Part shown: positions 1 through 4,437 of the stretch, piece after piece | Layout of the letters: every line of letters begins with the position of its first letter | Position numbering within the stretch: the stretch's first letter is position 1 | Assembly: GCA_023396555.1 (NCBI GenBank) | Contig: JAEWWC010000125.1 | Location: 1 to 5,416, forward strand | DNA length: 5,416 nt | Direction of reading: 5' to 3' | Origin: Bacillota bacterium | Lineage (GTDB): Bacteria > Bacillota > Clostridia > Christensenellales > SZUA-584 | Program-made: the position numbers and the translations under genes | Notes under the pieces: generated by a model | What the model saw: the letters and a program-made list of their open reading frames with translations, nothing else | What the model was told of the DNA's origin: nothing | Database searches by the model: none

Positions 1-86
1 AGCTGAAAAAATTCCCGCATATTAAGGTCTGTTTTGCAGGCCCGTGCATATACATATCCGGGACAAAAAAATCAGGGGACAAATTA

Positions 87-401
87 GTGAAGAGGTTATC
101 CGCAATTTTCAGCGATCCTCCCGGCAAGTGGGGGCTCAAGGGTGAGCCGCAGCTGTGGGAGGAATTCAAAGCGCGTTTCGCGCATCAAAGCACGCCGTTG
201 AGCGAAGAGAAGTTTCTGGAGGAGCTGTACGCCGCTTTTGAGGAACTGACCGGGCGGCCGGTGCTATCCGACACTTTCATTTCCGTCAACCGCTACCGGC
301 GCGACGGCATCGGTACGAACATGGTGGACCCGTGGAACTGGCGCGCCGTGGTGATACCCGCATTGGCGCGGCGCTTTCGCGAATACGCCGACGTATACTG
401 A
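87..401 (+). CDS. Conserved hypothetical protein, 104 aa
   Basis: The GTG start is chosen because an AGGGG ribosome binding site (75-79) lies about 7 bases upstream. The same frame is, however, open to the left edge of the window without a stop, so a longer 5'-truncated reading cannot be excluded. The product is a small soluble protein with no signal peptide or membrane segment. It begins IFSDPPGKWGLKGEPQLWEE and ends with a basic helix (ALARRFREYADVY). The opening PP-x-x-WGL-x-G-(D/E)-x-x-LW pattern and the later NMVDPWNWR turn resemble, from memory, a family of about 100-residue hypothetical proteins widespread in bacteria with no established function. GC-rich codon use matches the permease genes further right. 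No operon partner is visible: the next gene on this strand starts about 600 bases later. Function unknown; confidence is for the gene being real. Confidence 0.8.
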   Translation: MKRLSAIFSDPPGKWGLKGEPQLWEEFKARFAHQSTPLSEEKFLEELYAAFEELTGRPVLSDTFISVNRYRRDGIGTNMVDPWNWRAVVIPALARRFREYADVY

Positions 402-460
402 CGGCAAAGCCGTCATCAAAAGCCCGCAAAAAACAACGCGCGTGTATTTCCTGCTGCCGG

Positions 461-863
461 TTATCGGCTCACATATGAGGCCCAGGGCACGGCGGGATAC
501 ACCTTCTGCGGATCGGCGGTATCCAGCCGCACCGGTACATGGCTGCCGGCAGCCGTCAGGGTGCAGTGCGGACAGGTCCATCAGCCACACAACGGACGCC
601 CGGTAAGGCGCGCCTTTTGGCGGCGTCACTTCCAGCGTTAACGTCATGCGAGCCTTTGCAGAGGTTTCACCTGTGGGTCCGCCGCGTGAATCCACGATCA
701 ACGCGCCTGCCCAAAGGGCAGCGCTCTGGGCCTGCTGCCGCGTGCGTCCTTCCGTGCGGCTGCGCTTGGCTGCTTTCGCGACGCTCAGACGAAGTGATAT
801 AAGCACCGCAAACACGGCGAACACAAGGACGGCGGCGACAACAATGACGATGGTGGTGCCTAT
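461..863 (-). pseudogene. Frameshifted membrane-anchored protein gene with ATA in place of its start codon
   Basis: An AAGGAGG site (871-877) sits 7 bases before codon ATA at 863, where a start would be expected. From there the frame reads a hydrophobic helix (about residues 4-24, rich in V, A, I and F), a basic segment, then a soluble domain (LWAGALIVDSRG, MTLTLEVTPPKGAPYRASVV). Near 559-570 the sense moves to another frame: removing one G from GGG at 559-561 gives SALHLTAAGSHVPVRLDTAD, then QKVYPAVPWASYVSR and a TAA at 461. The repaired protein would be 133 aa. The ending VPVRxDxxDPxKV resembles membrane-anchored bacterial proteins whose β-rich domain ends in a VPVRYDPxDP motif (from memory; no function known). 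Uncorrected, the frame runs on antisense through the gene at 87-401, which is implausible. GTG at 824 could start a shorter product but has no ribosome binding site and would cut the helix. A sequencing error, a decayed gene or a real ATA start are all possible. Confidence 0.65.
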
Positions 864-870
864 ACGTTTT

Positions 871-877
871 CCTCCTT
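871..877 (-). promoter_or_regulatory. Ribosome binding site for the damaged - strand gene
   Basis: On the - strand this reads AAGGAGG, a full anti-16S match, followed 7 bases later by ATA. No ATG, GTG or TTG lies at a suitable distance in the open frame, so this site marks the original start of the damaged gene. Confidence 0.65.
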
Positions 878-903
878 GATGCAGGCTTGCTCGCTCATAT
901 TAT
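876..903 (+). promoter_or_regulatory. Possible sigma-A promoter for the small genes at 1014 and 1206
   Basis: TTGATG (876-881), a 16-base spacer and TATTAT (898-903) give a fair sigma-A match on the + strand. The opposite strand of the same stretch carries GATAAT (about 899-904) with a weaker TTGTTC upstream, which could serve the damaged - strand gene. The remainder of 864-1013 holds no coding sequence I can support. Confidence 0.3.
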
Positions 904-1013
904 CACGGAGCGGCAGGCGGAACAAGGGGGCTTTTTTGTGCATGGATGGACATTATCCCGCTTCAAGCGGGGAGCAAATGTCTGGCACTGGGAACGTCAG
1001 AGGAGGGGTTGGG

Positions 1014-1136
1014 ATGAAAACACTGATGATGCTGGCGTTGGCGGCCATCGTTATGATGGGAGCGTGCCGTGCCTTAAGGGGACGGCAACTGATTGAAAAA
1101 CGAAAAGCGGCAAAACAGCGCTTGAATAAATGGTAA
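1014..1136 (+). CDS. Very small single-pass membrane protein, 40 aa
   Basis: The ATG start follows AGGAGGGG (1001-1008) at a good distance, which makes this short frame credible. Longer readings in the same frame from further upstream have no ribosome binding site. The product has a hydrophobic N-terminal helix (about residues 3-17, MTLMMLALAAIVMMG-like composition) and then a strongly basic tail with about ten Lys/Arg residues before the final W. This suggests an N-out, C-in inner-membrane miniprotein with a cytoplasmic basic tail. A lone Cys at residue 18 (MGAC) only poorly resembles a lipobox, and a lipoprotein would leave a mature part of just 23 residues, so I do not call one. It probably shares a transcript with the gene at 1206, since no terminator lies between them. 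I do not recognise a family. Confidence 0.6.
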   Translation: MKTLMMLALAAIVMMGACRALRGRQLIEKRKAAKQRLNKW

Positions 1137-1205
1137 TTCAGTGAAACAAAAATCCGTACATGCGCCAACGCCAAAGTGAGCAGAATATATGGCGGAGGTG
1201 ATGAT

Positions 1206-1334
1206 TTGAAGAAGAACGACAAGAGCTTGCTTGATACCATAAAGCAGGCCAGAGTGGATAAACGGACGGACGTTTCGGAAGGCAAGCTCTCCAAACGCGA
1301 GAACAGTGCCGAACAGAATGGCGAGGACTTTTGA
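1206..1334 (+). CDS. Very small hydrophilic protein, 42 aa, TTG start
   Basis: GGAGGTGAT (1194-1202) is a near-perfect anti-16S match, with GGAGG seven bases before TTG at 1206. The nearby ATG at 1201 is in another frame and meets a stop after two codons, so the site decides for TTG. The product is highly charged (LKKNDKSLLDTIKQARVDKR, then a tail rich in S, E, K and N ending NGEDF), with no Cys, no membrane segment and probably little fixed structure beyond a short helix near residues 5-18. It follows the 40-aa membrane miniprotein by 69 bases and is followed at once by a strong terminator, so it ends the transcript. I do not recognise it. Its place beside a spore protein gene makes a sporulation role possible but unproven. 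Confidence 0.6.
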   Translation: MKKNDKSLLDTIKQARVDKRTDVSEGKLSKRENSAEQNGEDF

Positions 1335-1350
1335 ATCATGTGAATCGGAG

Positions 1351-1381
1351 AAGGGCCGGAGTGTTGACCGGCTCTTTTCTT
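1351..1381 (+). terminator. Rho-independent terminator after the two small genes
   Basis: AAGGGCCGG (1351-1359) pairs with CCGGCTCTT (1368-1376), a nine-pair stem with one G-U, around an 8-base loop. A T-rich run (ttttctta) begins within the stem's 3' arm. It lies 16 bases past the stop of the 42-aa gene. Confidence 0.8.
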
Positions 1382-1414
1382 ATAGCCGGACGTTTATACT
1401 AAATATAAGGCGGC

Positions 1415-1445
1415 AAAAAAAGAAGAAGAGCTGAACGGCCCTTCT
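1415..1445 (-). terminator. Rho-independent terminator of the SASP gene
   Basis: On the - strand AGAAGGGC pairs with GCTCTTCT (forward 1438-1445 and 1424-1431) around a 6-base loop. The stem is followed by TTC and then seven T residues (forward A-run 1415-1421). It is 17 bases past the SASP stop codon. Confidence 0.8.
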
Positions 1446-1462
1446 CTTTTAATCGTTTTGAC

Positions 1463-1672
1463 TTAGTACCTCGAACGGGTCTGAGTCGTGCTCTGTGCTT
1501 CGGGCATATTATCCGAGGCATACTGTATCATTTTTCTGACCATGCTTCCGCCGATACGGCCGGCGTCCCGCGCCGAGAGGTCGCCATTGTCACCGGGTTT
1601 CAGATTCACACCGATTTCGCTGGCAACCGTGTTTTTCATACCGCTAAGTTTCCAGTTGCTGCTTCTCGCCAC
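1463..1672 (-). CDS. Alpha/beta-type small acid-soluble spore protein (SASP), 69 aa
   Basis: SASPs of this type coat DNA in the forespore, protect it from UV and chemicals, and are degraded by the protease GPR at germination. Family marks seen: MARSSN start, VASEIGVNL (residues 16-24), NGDLSARDAGRIGG (29-42) and MVRKMIQ (44-50), the two conserved blocks in the right order and spacing. Length is normal (60-75 aa). GTG at 1672 is the start because AAGGAGG ends 8 bases before it; the GTG at 1681 overlaps that site. Odd point: the family signature K-x-E-(I/V)-A, where GPR cuts after the Glu, reads K13-N-T-V-A here, so the cleavage-site Glu is Thr15. The N-terminal arm before it is also short. The gene has its own terminator and is transcribed away from the PadR operon. 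Expression in the forespore under sigma-G is expected from the family. Confidence 0.95.
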   Translation of the reverse strand: MARSSNWKLSGMKNTVASEIGVNLKPGDNGDLSARDAGRIGGSMVRKMIQYASDNMPEAQSTTQTRSRY

Positions 1673-1680
1673 GTTATTCA

Positions 1681-1687
1681 CCTCCTT
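1681..1687 (-). promoter_or_regulatory. Ribosome binding site fixing the SASP start
   Basis: AAGGAGG on the - strand, 8 bases before GTG at 1672. It overlaps an in-frame GTG at 1681, which excludes that codon as the start. Confidence 0.8.
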
Positions 1688-1694
1688 ATGCTGT

Positions 1695-1727
1695 TATTTT
1701 CCCGATTTTCACGCAAAAAATGCATGC
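1695..1727 (-). promoter_or_regulatory. Weak candidate forespore (sigma-F/G-like) promoter of the SASP gene
   Basis: On the - strand GCATGC (1722-1727) could be a GCAT-type -35 element and GGGAAAATA (1695-1703) a -10 element, 18 bases apart. The match is partial, and transcription would begin almost at the ribosome binding site. It is proposed mainly because SASP genes normally use sigma-G and nothing better is visible. Confidence 0.25.
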
Positions 1728-1792
1728 CGGTTTTAAATTTAGGCGATTCGCCGCTGCCCGCCTTTTGATGGGAAAATATGCTGATAGTCGAG

Positions 1793-1821
1793 TTGACAAT
1801 TTGAAGTTATGGGCATATATT
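1793..1821 (+). promoter_or_regulatory. Strong sigma-A promoter of the PadR-permease operon
   Basis: TTGACA (1793-1798), a spacer of exactly 17 bases, and TATATT (1816-1821). The -35 is perfect and the -10 differs from TATAAT at one position. It lies 60 bases before the padR-like start. Such a strong promoter next to a regulator gene suggests repression as the main control. Confidence 0.8.
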
Positions 1822-1834
1822 ATTATTACATCAA

Positions 1835-1855
1835 CTATATTCTGAGTGGATATAG
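1835..1855 (+). promoter_or_regulatory. Inverted repeat, candidate PadR operator
   Basis: CTATAT (1835-1840) and ATATAG (1850-1855) form a perfect 6-base inverted repeat with a 9-base gap, just downstream of the -10 element where a bound dimer would block transcription. PadR proteins commonly repress their own operon from palindromes at the promoter. The AT-rich arms could arise by chance. Confidence 0.4.
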
Positions 1856-1881
1856 ATTGCTGAGTTTTGGAGGATAAAGAT

Positions 1882-2475
1882 ATGCATACGGAAAGCGGAA
1901 GCGGTCACAGGCCGATGCAGCGCATCATCGAGGTATGCCTGCTGGTGATGCTGTGCGGGCCTGATTGCGAGCATTGCCACGGTTACGCACTGGGCGAACG
2001 CCTGCGCGAGTTCGGTTTCGACGACAGTGAGATCAGCGTATCTACTTTGTACCGCACGCTGCGCGGCATGGAGGAGGCGGGCTGGGTGACCTCGGGCTGG
2101 GCGGCGGGCGGGCCGGGCCCGCAGCGGCGCGAATATGCTGTGACGGATGCGGGTCGCGCGGCGCTGGACGAATGGGCGGCGGTGCTGCAAAAAAGGCGGG
2201 AGCGCATCACGCGTGTGCTGGACGCTTACGCGCAGCTCGGGCGTAAGCTGTCGGCGGGAGTCAATGAGGAGGAGCTTATCGCACGGAGCCGGCACAGCGG
2301 CATAGGACACGGGGGGCATCACCGGCGCGACGTCAATGAAGACCCTGTGGCGCAAAAACCAACATTGCCGGATGAATCGGAAACGAAAAGCCGAAGTGCA
2401 GCGGCGGTGCAGCCGCAGGAATCAGGTGTAGCGGTGCGGAAAGAAGCGGAGAACCTGCATGAATATTGGGATTGA
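1882..2475 (+). CDS. PadR-family transcriptional regulator with Cys cluster and His-rich tail, 197 aa
   Basis: Winged-helix DNA-binding repressor, cytoplasmic, probably controlling its own operon with the two permease genes. Residues about 12-100 are the PadR core: RIIEVCLLVML, HGYALGERL (33-41), the recognition region ISVSTLYRTLRGMEEAGWVT (51-70) and the wing ending RREYAVTDAGRAAL. A helix at about 100-120 would dimerise. Start: ATG at 1882 follows GGAGG (1869-1873) by 8 bases. Two oddities are visible. First, C19, C25, C29 and C32 lie just before or within the usual P-x-HGY segment (CGPDCEHCHGY), with H31 and H33 beside them, which suggests a metal- or thiol-sensing site. Second, residues about 120-197 are a polar, probably disordered extension with a His-rich patch (H138, H143, H146, H147). 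The gene's end overlaps the next gene by 17 bases. Family call is firm; the ligand is inference. Confidence 0.92.
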   Translation: MHTESGSGHRPMQRIIEVCLLVMLCGPDCEHCHGYALGERLREFGFDDSEISVSTLYRTLRGMEEAGWVTSGWAAGGPGPQRREYAVTDAGRAALDEWAAVLQKRRERITRVLDAYAQLGRKLSAGVNEEELIARSRHSGIGHGGHHRRDVNEDPVAQKPTLPDESETKSRSAAAVQPQESGVAVRKEAENLHEYWD

Positions 2476-2956
2476 CACGATTGTATTTTATTCTGCGGCG
2501 CTCATTCTTACTCTCTTGTCGCTGGTTAAAAGCCGCCAGAAGACGAAGCAGGCGTTCATCAAGGCTTGGAAAGCGTTTGAAAACATACTGCCGCAGTTCA
2601 TCAGCATCATGGTAATCATCGGCGTGTCGCTGACGCTGCTGGACCCTGAGACCATCAGCCATATCATCGGTGCGGAGTCCGGCTGGCTGGGAGTTGCGCT
2701 GGCAGCGGTGATCGGCGCGGTCACGCTGATGCCCGGCTTTGTGGCGTTTCCCACCGCGGCGCTCCTGCTGGCGGGCGGCGCGGGTTATATGCAGATCGGA
2801 GCGTTCGTCAGCTCACTTATGATGGTGGGCATGGTGACGCTGCCGATGGAGTTCAAGGTATTCGGCAAAAAGGTTGCGCTGCTTCGGAATGCTTTCGCAT
2901 TTGTGTTTGCGTTTGCGGTGGCGTTCGTGATCGGGAAGGTGATGGGGGAGATATGA
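2459..2956 (+). CDS. Permease, N-terminal half of a split COG0701/DUF318 (ArsP-like) transporter, 165 aa
   Basis: Integral membrane protein. Hydrophobic segments lie near residues 5-23, 44-62, 74-91, 95-108, 112-129 and 140-162. Between the first two is a basic amphipathic stretch (KSRQKTKQAFIKAWKAFENI). Conserved-looking motifs are LMPGFVAFPTAALLL (90-104), where the P-G-F-V-A-F-P turn is typical of this family, and TLPMEFKVFGKK. Single-gene ArsP/DUF318 permeases are about 300-350 residues, so this is half size, and the next gene supplies the other half, an arrangement I know from Clostridia. The ATG lies 17 bases inside the end of the PadR gene, with GGAG about 8 bases upstream, so translation is probably coupled. 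No cysteine is present. Related proteins are linked to export of organoarsenicals or other metalloids; the substrate here is unknown. Confidence 0.88.
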   Translation: MNIGIDTIVFYSAALILTLLSLVKSRQKTKQAFIKAWKAFENILPQFISIMVIIGVSLTLLDPETISHIIGAESGWLGVALAAVIGAVTLMPGFVAFPTAALLLAGGAGYMQIGAFVSSLMMVGMVTLPMEFKVFGKKVALLRNAFAFVFAFAVAFVIGKVMGEI

Positions 2957-3630
2957 CGGAGCAGGAAAAGCAGATGAAGGAATCTGCAGTCGTTGCGGAA
3001 ACGGGAGGCGCGGGTCCGACAGCGCCAAACGGTGCATCGAAACCGGAGGAGAACGTCAAGCCGCAGGGAATGAAGCCGGGCGGTATGGGCAAGCCCAAAA
3101 AGAGCTTTTTGCGGCGGTACGCGTTTGCGATTGTGGCGGCGCTGCTTCTGGCGGCACTGGCGATATTCTGGCCGGAAACGGGGCTGCCCGCGACGGGGCG
3201 TACGCTGGGCGGTTTTAAGGAGATGCTGCTGGTGCTGCCGCCGATATTCGTGATGCTGGGCCTGCTGGACGTGTGGGTGCCGCGGGAGACGATGGTGCGC
3301 TTCATGGGCGACGGTTCAGGGCTTAAGGGCGCACTGCTCGCGATATTTCTCGGGTCCGCGGCGGCGGGTCCGCTGTACGCGGCGTTTCCGGTGGCAGTGG
3401 TGTTCATGAAGAAGGGCGCGAAGTTCATGAACGTGATGTTGTTCATCGGCGCATGGTCCACCACCAAGGTGCCGATGGTGCTGTTCGAGCTGTCGTCGAT
3501 GGGGCCGCTGTTCACGTTCACGCGGCTGGGATTGAGCCTCATCGGCATCACGATCATCGCGCTGCTGGTGAGCCGTTTCACGGGGAAACCAGAGATCGCG
3601 CGGATTTACGAAAACGCGAAGGATATGTAG
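2953..3630 (+). CDS. Permease, C-terminal half of the split COG0701/DUF318 transporter, 225 aa
   Basis: The start overlaps the stop of the preceding gene as ATGA, so the two halves should be made in equal amounts; GGGGGAG lies just upstream. Residues 1-52 form a hydrophilic, low-complexity N-terminal arm rich in E, K, P and G (GMKPGGMGKPKK near its end), not expected in a transport core. Membrane segments follow at about 56-73, 91-107, 124-151, 159-178 and 190-208. Family motifs: LPPIFVMLGLLDVWVPRETM (95-114), GSAAAGPLYAAFPVA (134-148) and GAWSTTKVPM (167-176). These pair with the PGFVAFP motif of the first half, as expected of an inverted-repeat permease. There is no Cys, unlike transporters that move arsenite through thiols. 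The gene is last in the operon and a terminator follows 15 bases later. Substrate unknown. Confidence 0.88.
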   Translation: MTEQEKQMKESAVVAETGGAGPTAPNGASKPEENVKPQGMKPGGMGKPKKSFLRRYAFAIVAALLLAALAIFWPETGLPATGRTLGGFKEMLLVLPPIFVMLGLLDVWVPRETMVRFMGDGSGLKGALLAIFLGSAAAGPLYAAFPVAVVFMKKGAKFMNVMLFIGAWSTTKVPMVLFELSSMGPLFTFTRLGLSLIGITIIALLVSRFTGKPEIARIYENAKDM

Positions 3631-3645
3631 GCCAAAGTTTTCGCG

Positions 3646-3678
3646 GCCGGGCAACGCAGCACGCCCGGCTTTTTTATT
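3646..3678 (+). terminator. Rho-independent terminator of the PadR-permease operon
   Basis: GCCGGGC (3646-3652) and GCCCGGC (3663-3669) form a 7-pair GC stem with a 10-base loop, followed by TTTTTTATT. It overlaps the stop codon of the converging ArsR-rhodanese gene and may slow that transcript too, although no T-run follows on the - strand. Confidence 0.9.
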
Positions 3679-4330
3679 CACCGGCCATTGCATACCACTC
3701 CTGAACGCTTTCTTCGAGACGATAGGCGTTAAATCCATGGGCTCTTAACAGTTCTACGGCCTCCACAGACAGCAGGCAGTATTTACCACGGCAATAAGCC
3801 ACGATTTCCTGATTCGGGGGCAGCGCCGATAAGTGCTTTTCCAACTCTTCAATAGGGATAGAATTGGCGCCGGGGATATGAAGGATCTCATATTCATCCT
3901 TGGGTCTTACATCGATTAAGGTAACACTCCCATTCTTCATACGTGGGACTAACTGATCCATTTTGATCTTTTCCAGATTATCTTTATTGGAATACAAATC
4001 ATTACGGATACGCTGTATTTCAGCTATACGTGCTTCCGCCAGAAGTTGCAGAGATAAAATGAAATTGGCTACGGTTTTATCTGCCAATCTATAATACGAA
4101 TAAAGGCCCTGCTTTGAATACTCAACCAATCTGGATTCCAGCAGGGTTTGCAGGTGCTGCGATGTATTGGCCACGCTCATTTGCGTTTCCTTTGCTATTG
4201 TATCAACAGTCTTCGCACCTTGAGCAAGTATATCAAGAATTTCGAGTCGTTTTGGGCTTGAGATTGCCTTGCCGATCTTGGCAAGCTGCGCATAGGTTTG
4301 GTCTTTAAATTCACGTGATAACTGTTCCAC
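3674..4330 (-). CDS. ArsR-family regulator fused to a rhodanese domain, 218 aa
   Basis: A cytoplasmic DNA-binding protein carrying its own sulfur-transfer domain. Residues about 13-90 are an ArsR winged helix: ISSPKRLEILDILAQG, the recognition helix in MSVANTSQHLQTLLESRLVE (51-70) and the wing YSKQGLYSYYRLAD. A helical linker (90-123) leads to a rhodanese domain (about 124-214) with LIDVRPKDEYEILHIPGA and the active loop C180-RGKY-C185. These are the only two cysteines, and the classical ArsR metal site (CVC) is absent, so any thiol or persulfide sensing must occur in the rhodanese loop. GTG at 4330 is the start because GGAG (4338-4341) precedes it by 7 bases; TTG at 4351 lies upstream of that site. 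It is divergent from the CGGC gene and AT-rich compared with the permeases. Likely represses the shared promoter region (inference). Confidence 0.92.
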   Translation of the reverse strand: MEQLSREFKDQTYAQLAKIGKAISSPKRLEILDILAQGAKTVDTIAKETQMSVANTSQHLQTLLESRLVEYSKQGLYSYYRLADKTVANFILSLQLLAEARIAEIQRIRNDLYSNKDNLEKIKMDQLVPRMKNGSVTLIDVRPKDEYEILHIPGANSIPIEELEKHLSALPPNQEIVAYCRGKYCLLSVEAVELLRAHGFNAYRLEESVQEWYAMAGE

Positions 4331-4337
4331 TGTCTTT

Positions 4338-4341
4338 CTCC
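4338..4341 (-). promoter_or_regulatory. Ribosome binding site fixing the ArsR-rhodanese start
   Basis: GGAG on the - strand, 7 bases before GTG at 4330. This places the start seven codons inside the longest open frame, which begins at TTG 4351. Confidence 0.6.
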
Positions 4342-4351
4342 ATTCAACCAA

Positions 4352-4367
4352 TCAATTAATCTATTGA
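4352..4367. promoter_or_regulatory. Inverted repeat at the divergent promoters, candidate ArsR operator
   Basis: TCAAT (4352-4356) and ATTGA (4363-4367) form a perfect 5-base inverted repeat with a 6-base gap. It overlaps the -35 of the + strand promoter and lies just downstream of the - strand -10, a position from which one repressor could act on both genes. It is short and AT-rich, so chance is possible. Confidence 0.35.
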
Positions 4368-4393
4368 CCAGTATACCATACGGGTGCTATAAT
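4364..4393 (+). promoter_or_regulatory. Sigma-A promoter of the CGGC-domain gene
   Basis: TTGACC (4364-4369), an 18-base spacer and a perfect TATAAT (4388-4393), 45 bases before the start at 4438. Confidence 0.75.
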
Positions 4394-4397
4394 TCAA
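4370..4397 (-). promoter_or_regulatory. Sigma-A promoter of the ArsR-rhodanese gene
   Basis: On the - strand TTGAAT (4392-4397), a 16-base spacer and TATACT (4370-4375). It is interlocked with the + strand promoter: each -10 sits next to or within the other's -35 region, so the two promoters should compete for polymerase. Confidence 0.55.
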
Positions 4398-4437
4398 TGC
4401 AATTCAGTTAAATATTTTCAACAACAGGGGAAACAAT

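Noticed and set aside
47..63. CATATACATAT stretch as a promoter for the gene at 87
   Set aside because: No acceptable sigma-A or sporulation -35 element at the right distance; the stretch may even lie within a longer coding frame.
399..415. TGACGGC-AAA-GCCGTCA hairpin as a terminator of the gene at 87-401
   Set aside because: The stem is perfect, but it includes the stop codon, has only a 3-base loop, and no T-run follows on either strand. It may still affect transcript ends.
264..824. A 186-codon - strand frame read as one intact protein
   Set aside because: Its last 60 or so codons are antisense to the gene at 87-401 and lose sequence sense after 559; the first part belongs to the shorter, frameshifted gene at 461-863.
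539..879. Two + strand frames (87 and 77 codons) opposite the damaged - strand gene
   Set aside because: No usable ribosome binding site and biased Arg/Pro-rich composition; the - strand carries the sensible protein.
957..971. CCCGCTTCAAGCGGG hairpin
   Set aside because: No T-run on either strand and no gene ends nearby; probably chance or a minor leader structure.
1831..2355. A 174-codon - strand open frame over the PadR gene
   Set aside because: Antisense shadow of a recognised gene, with an Arg- and His-rich, family-free translation.
2853..3581. A 242-codon - strand open frame
   Set aside because: It is antisense to the clear permease gene, and its Ser/Pro/Ala-rich composition is typical of the complement of GC-rich coding DNA; no ribosome binding site fits.
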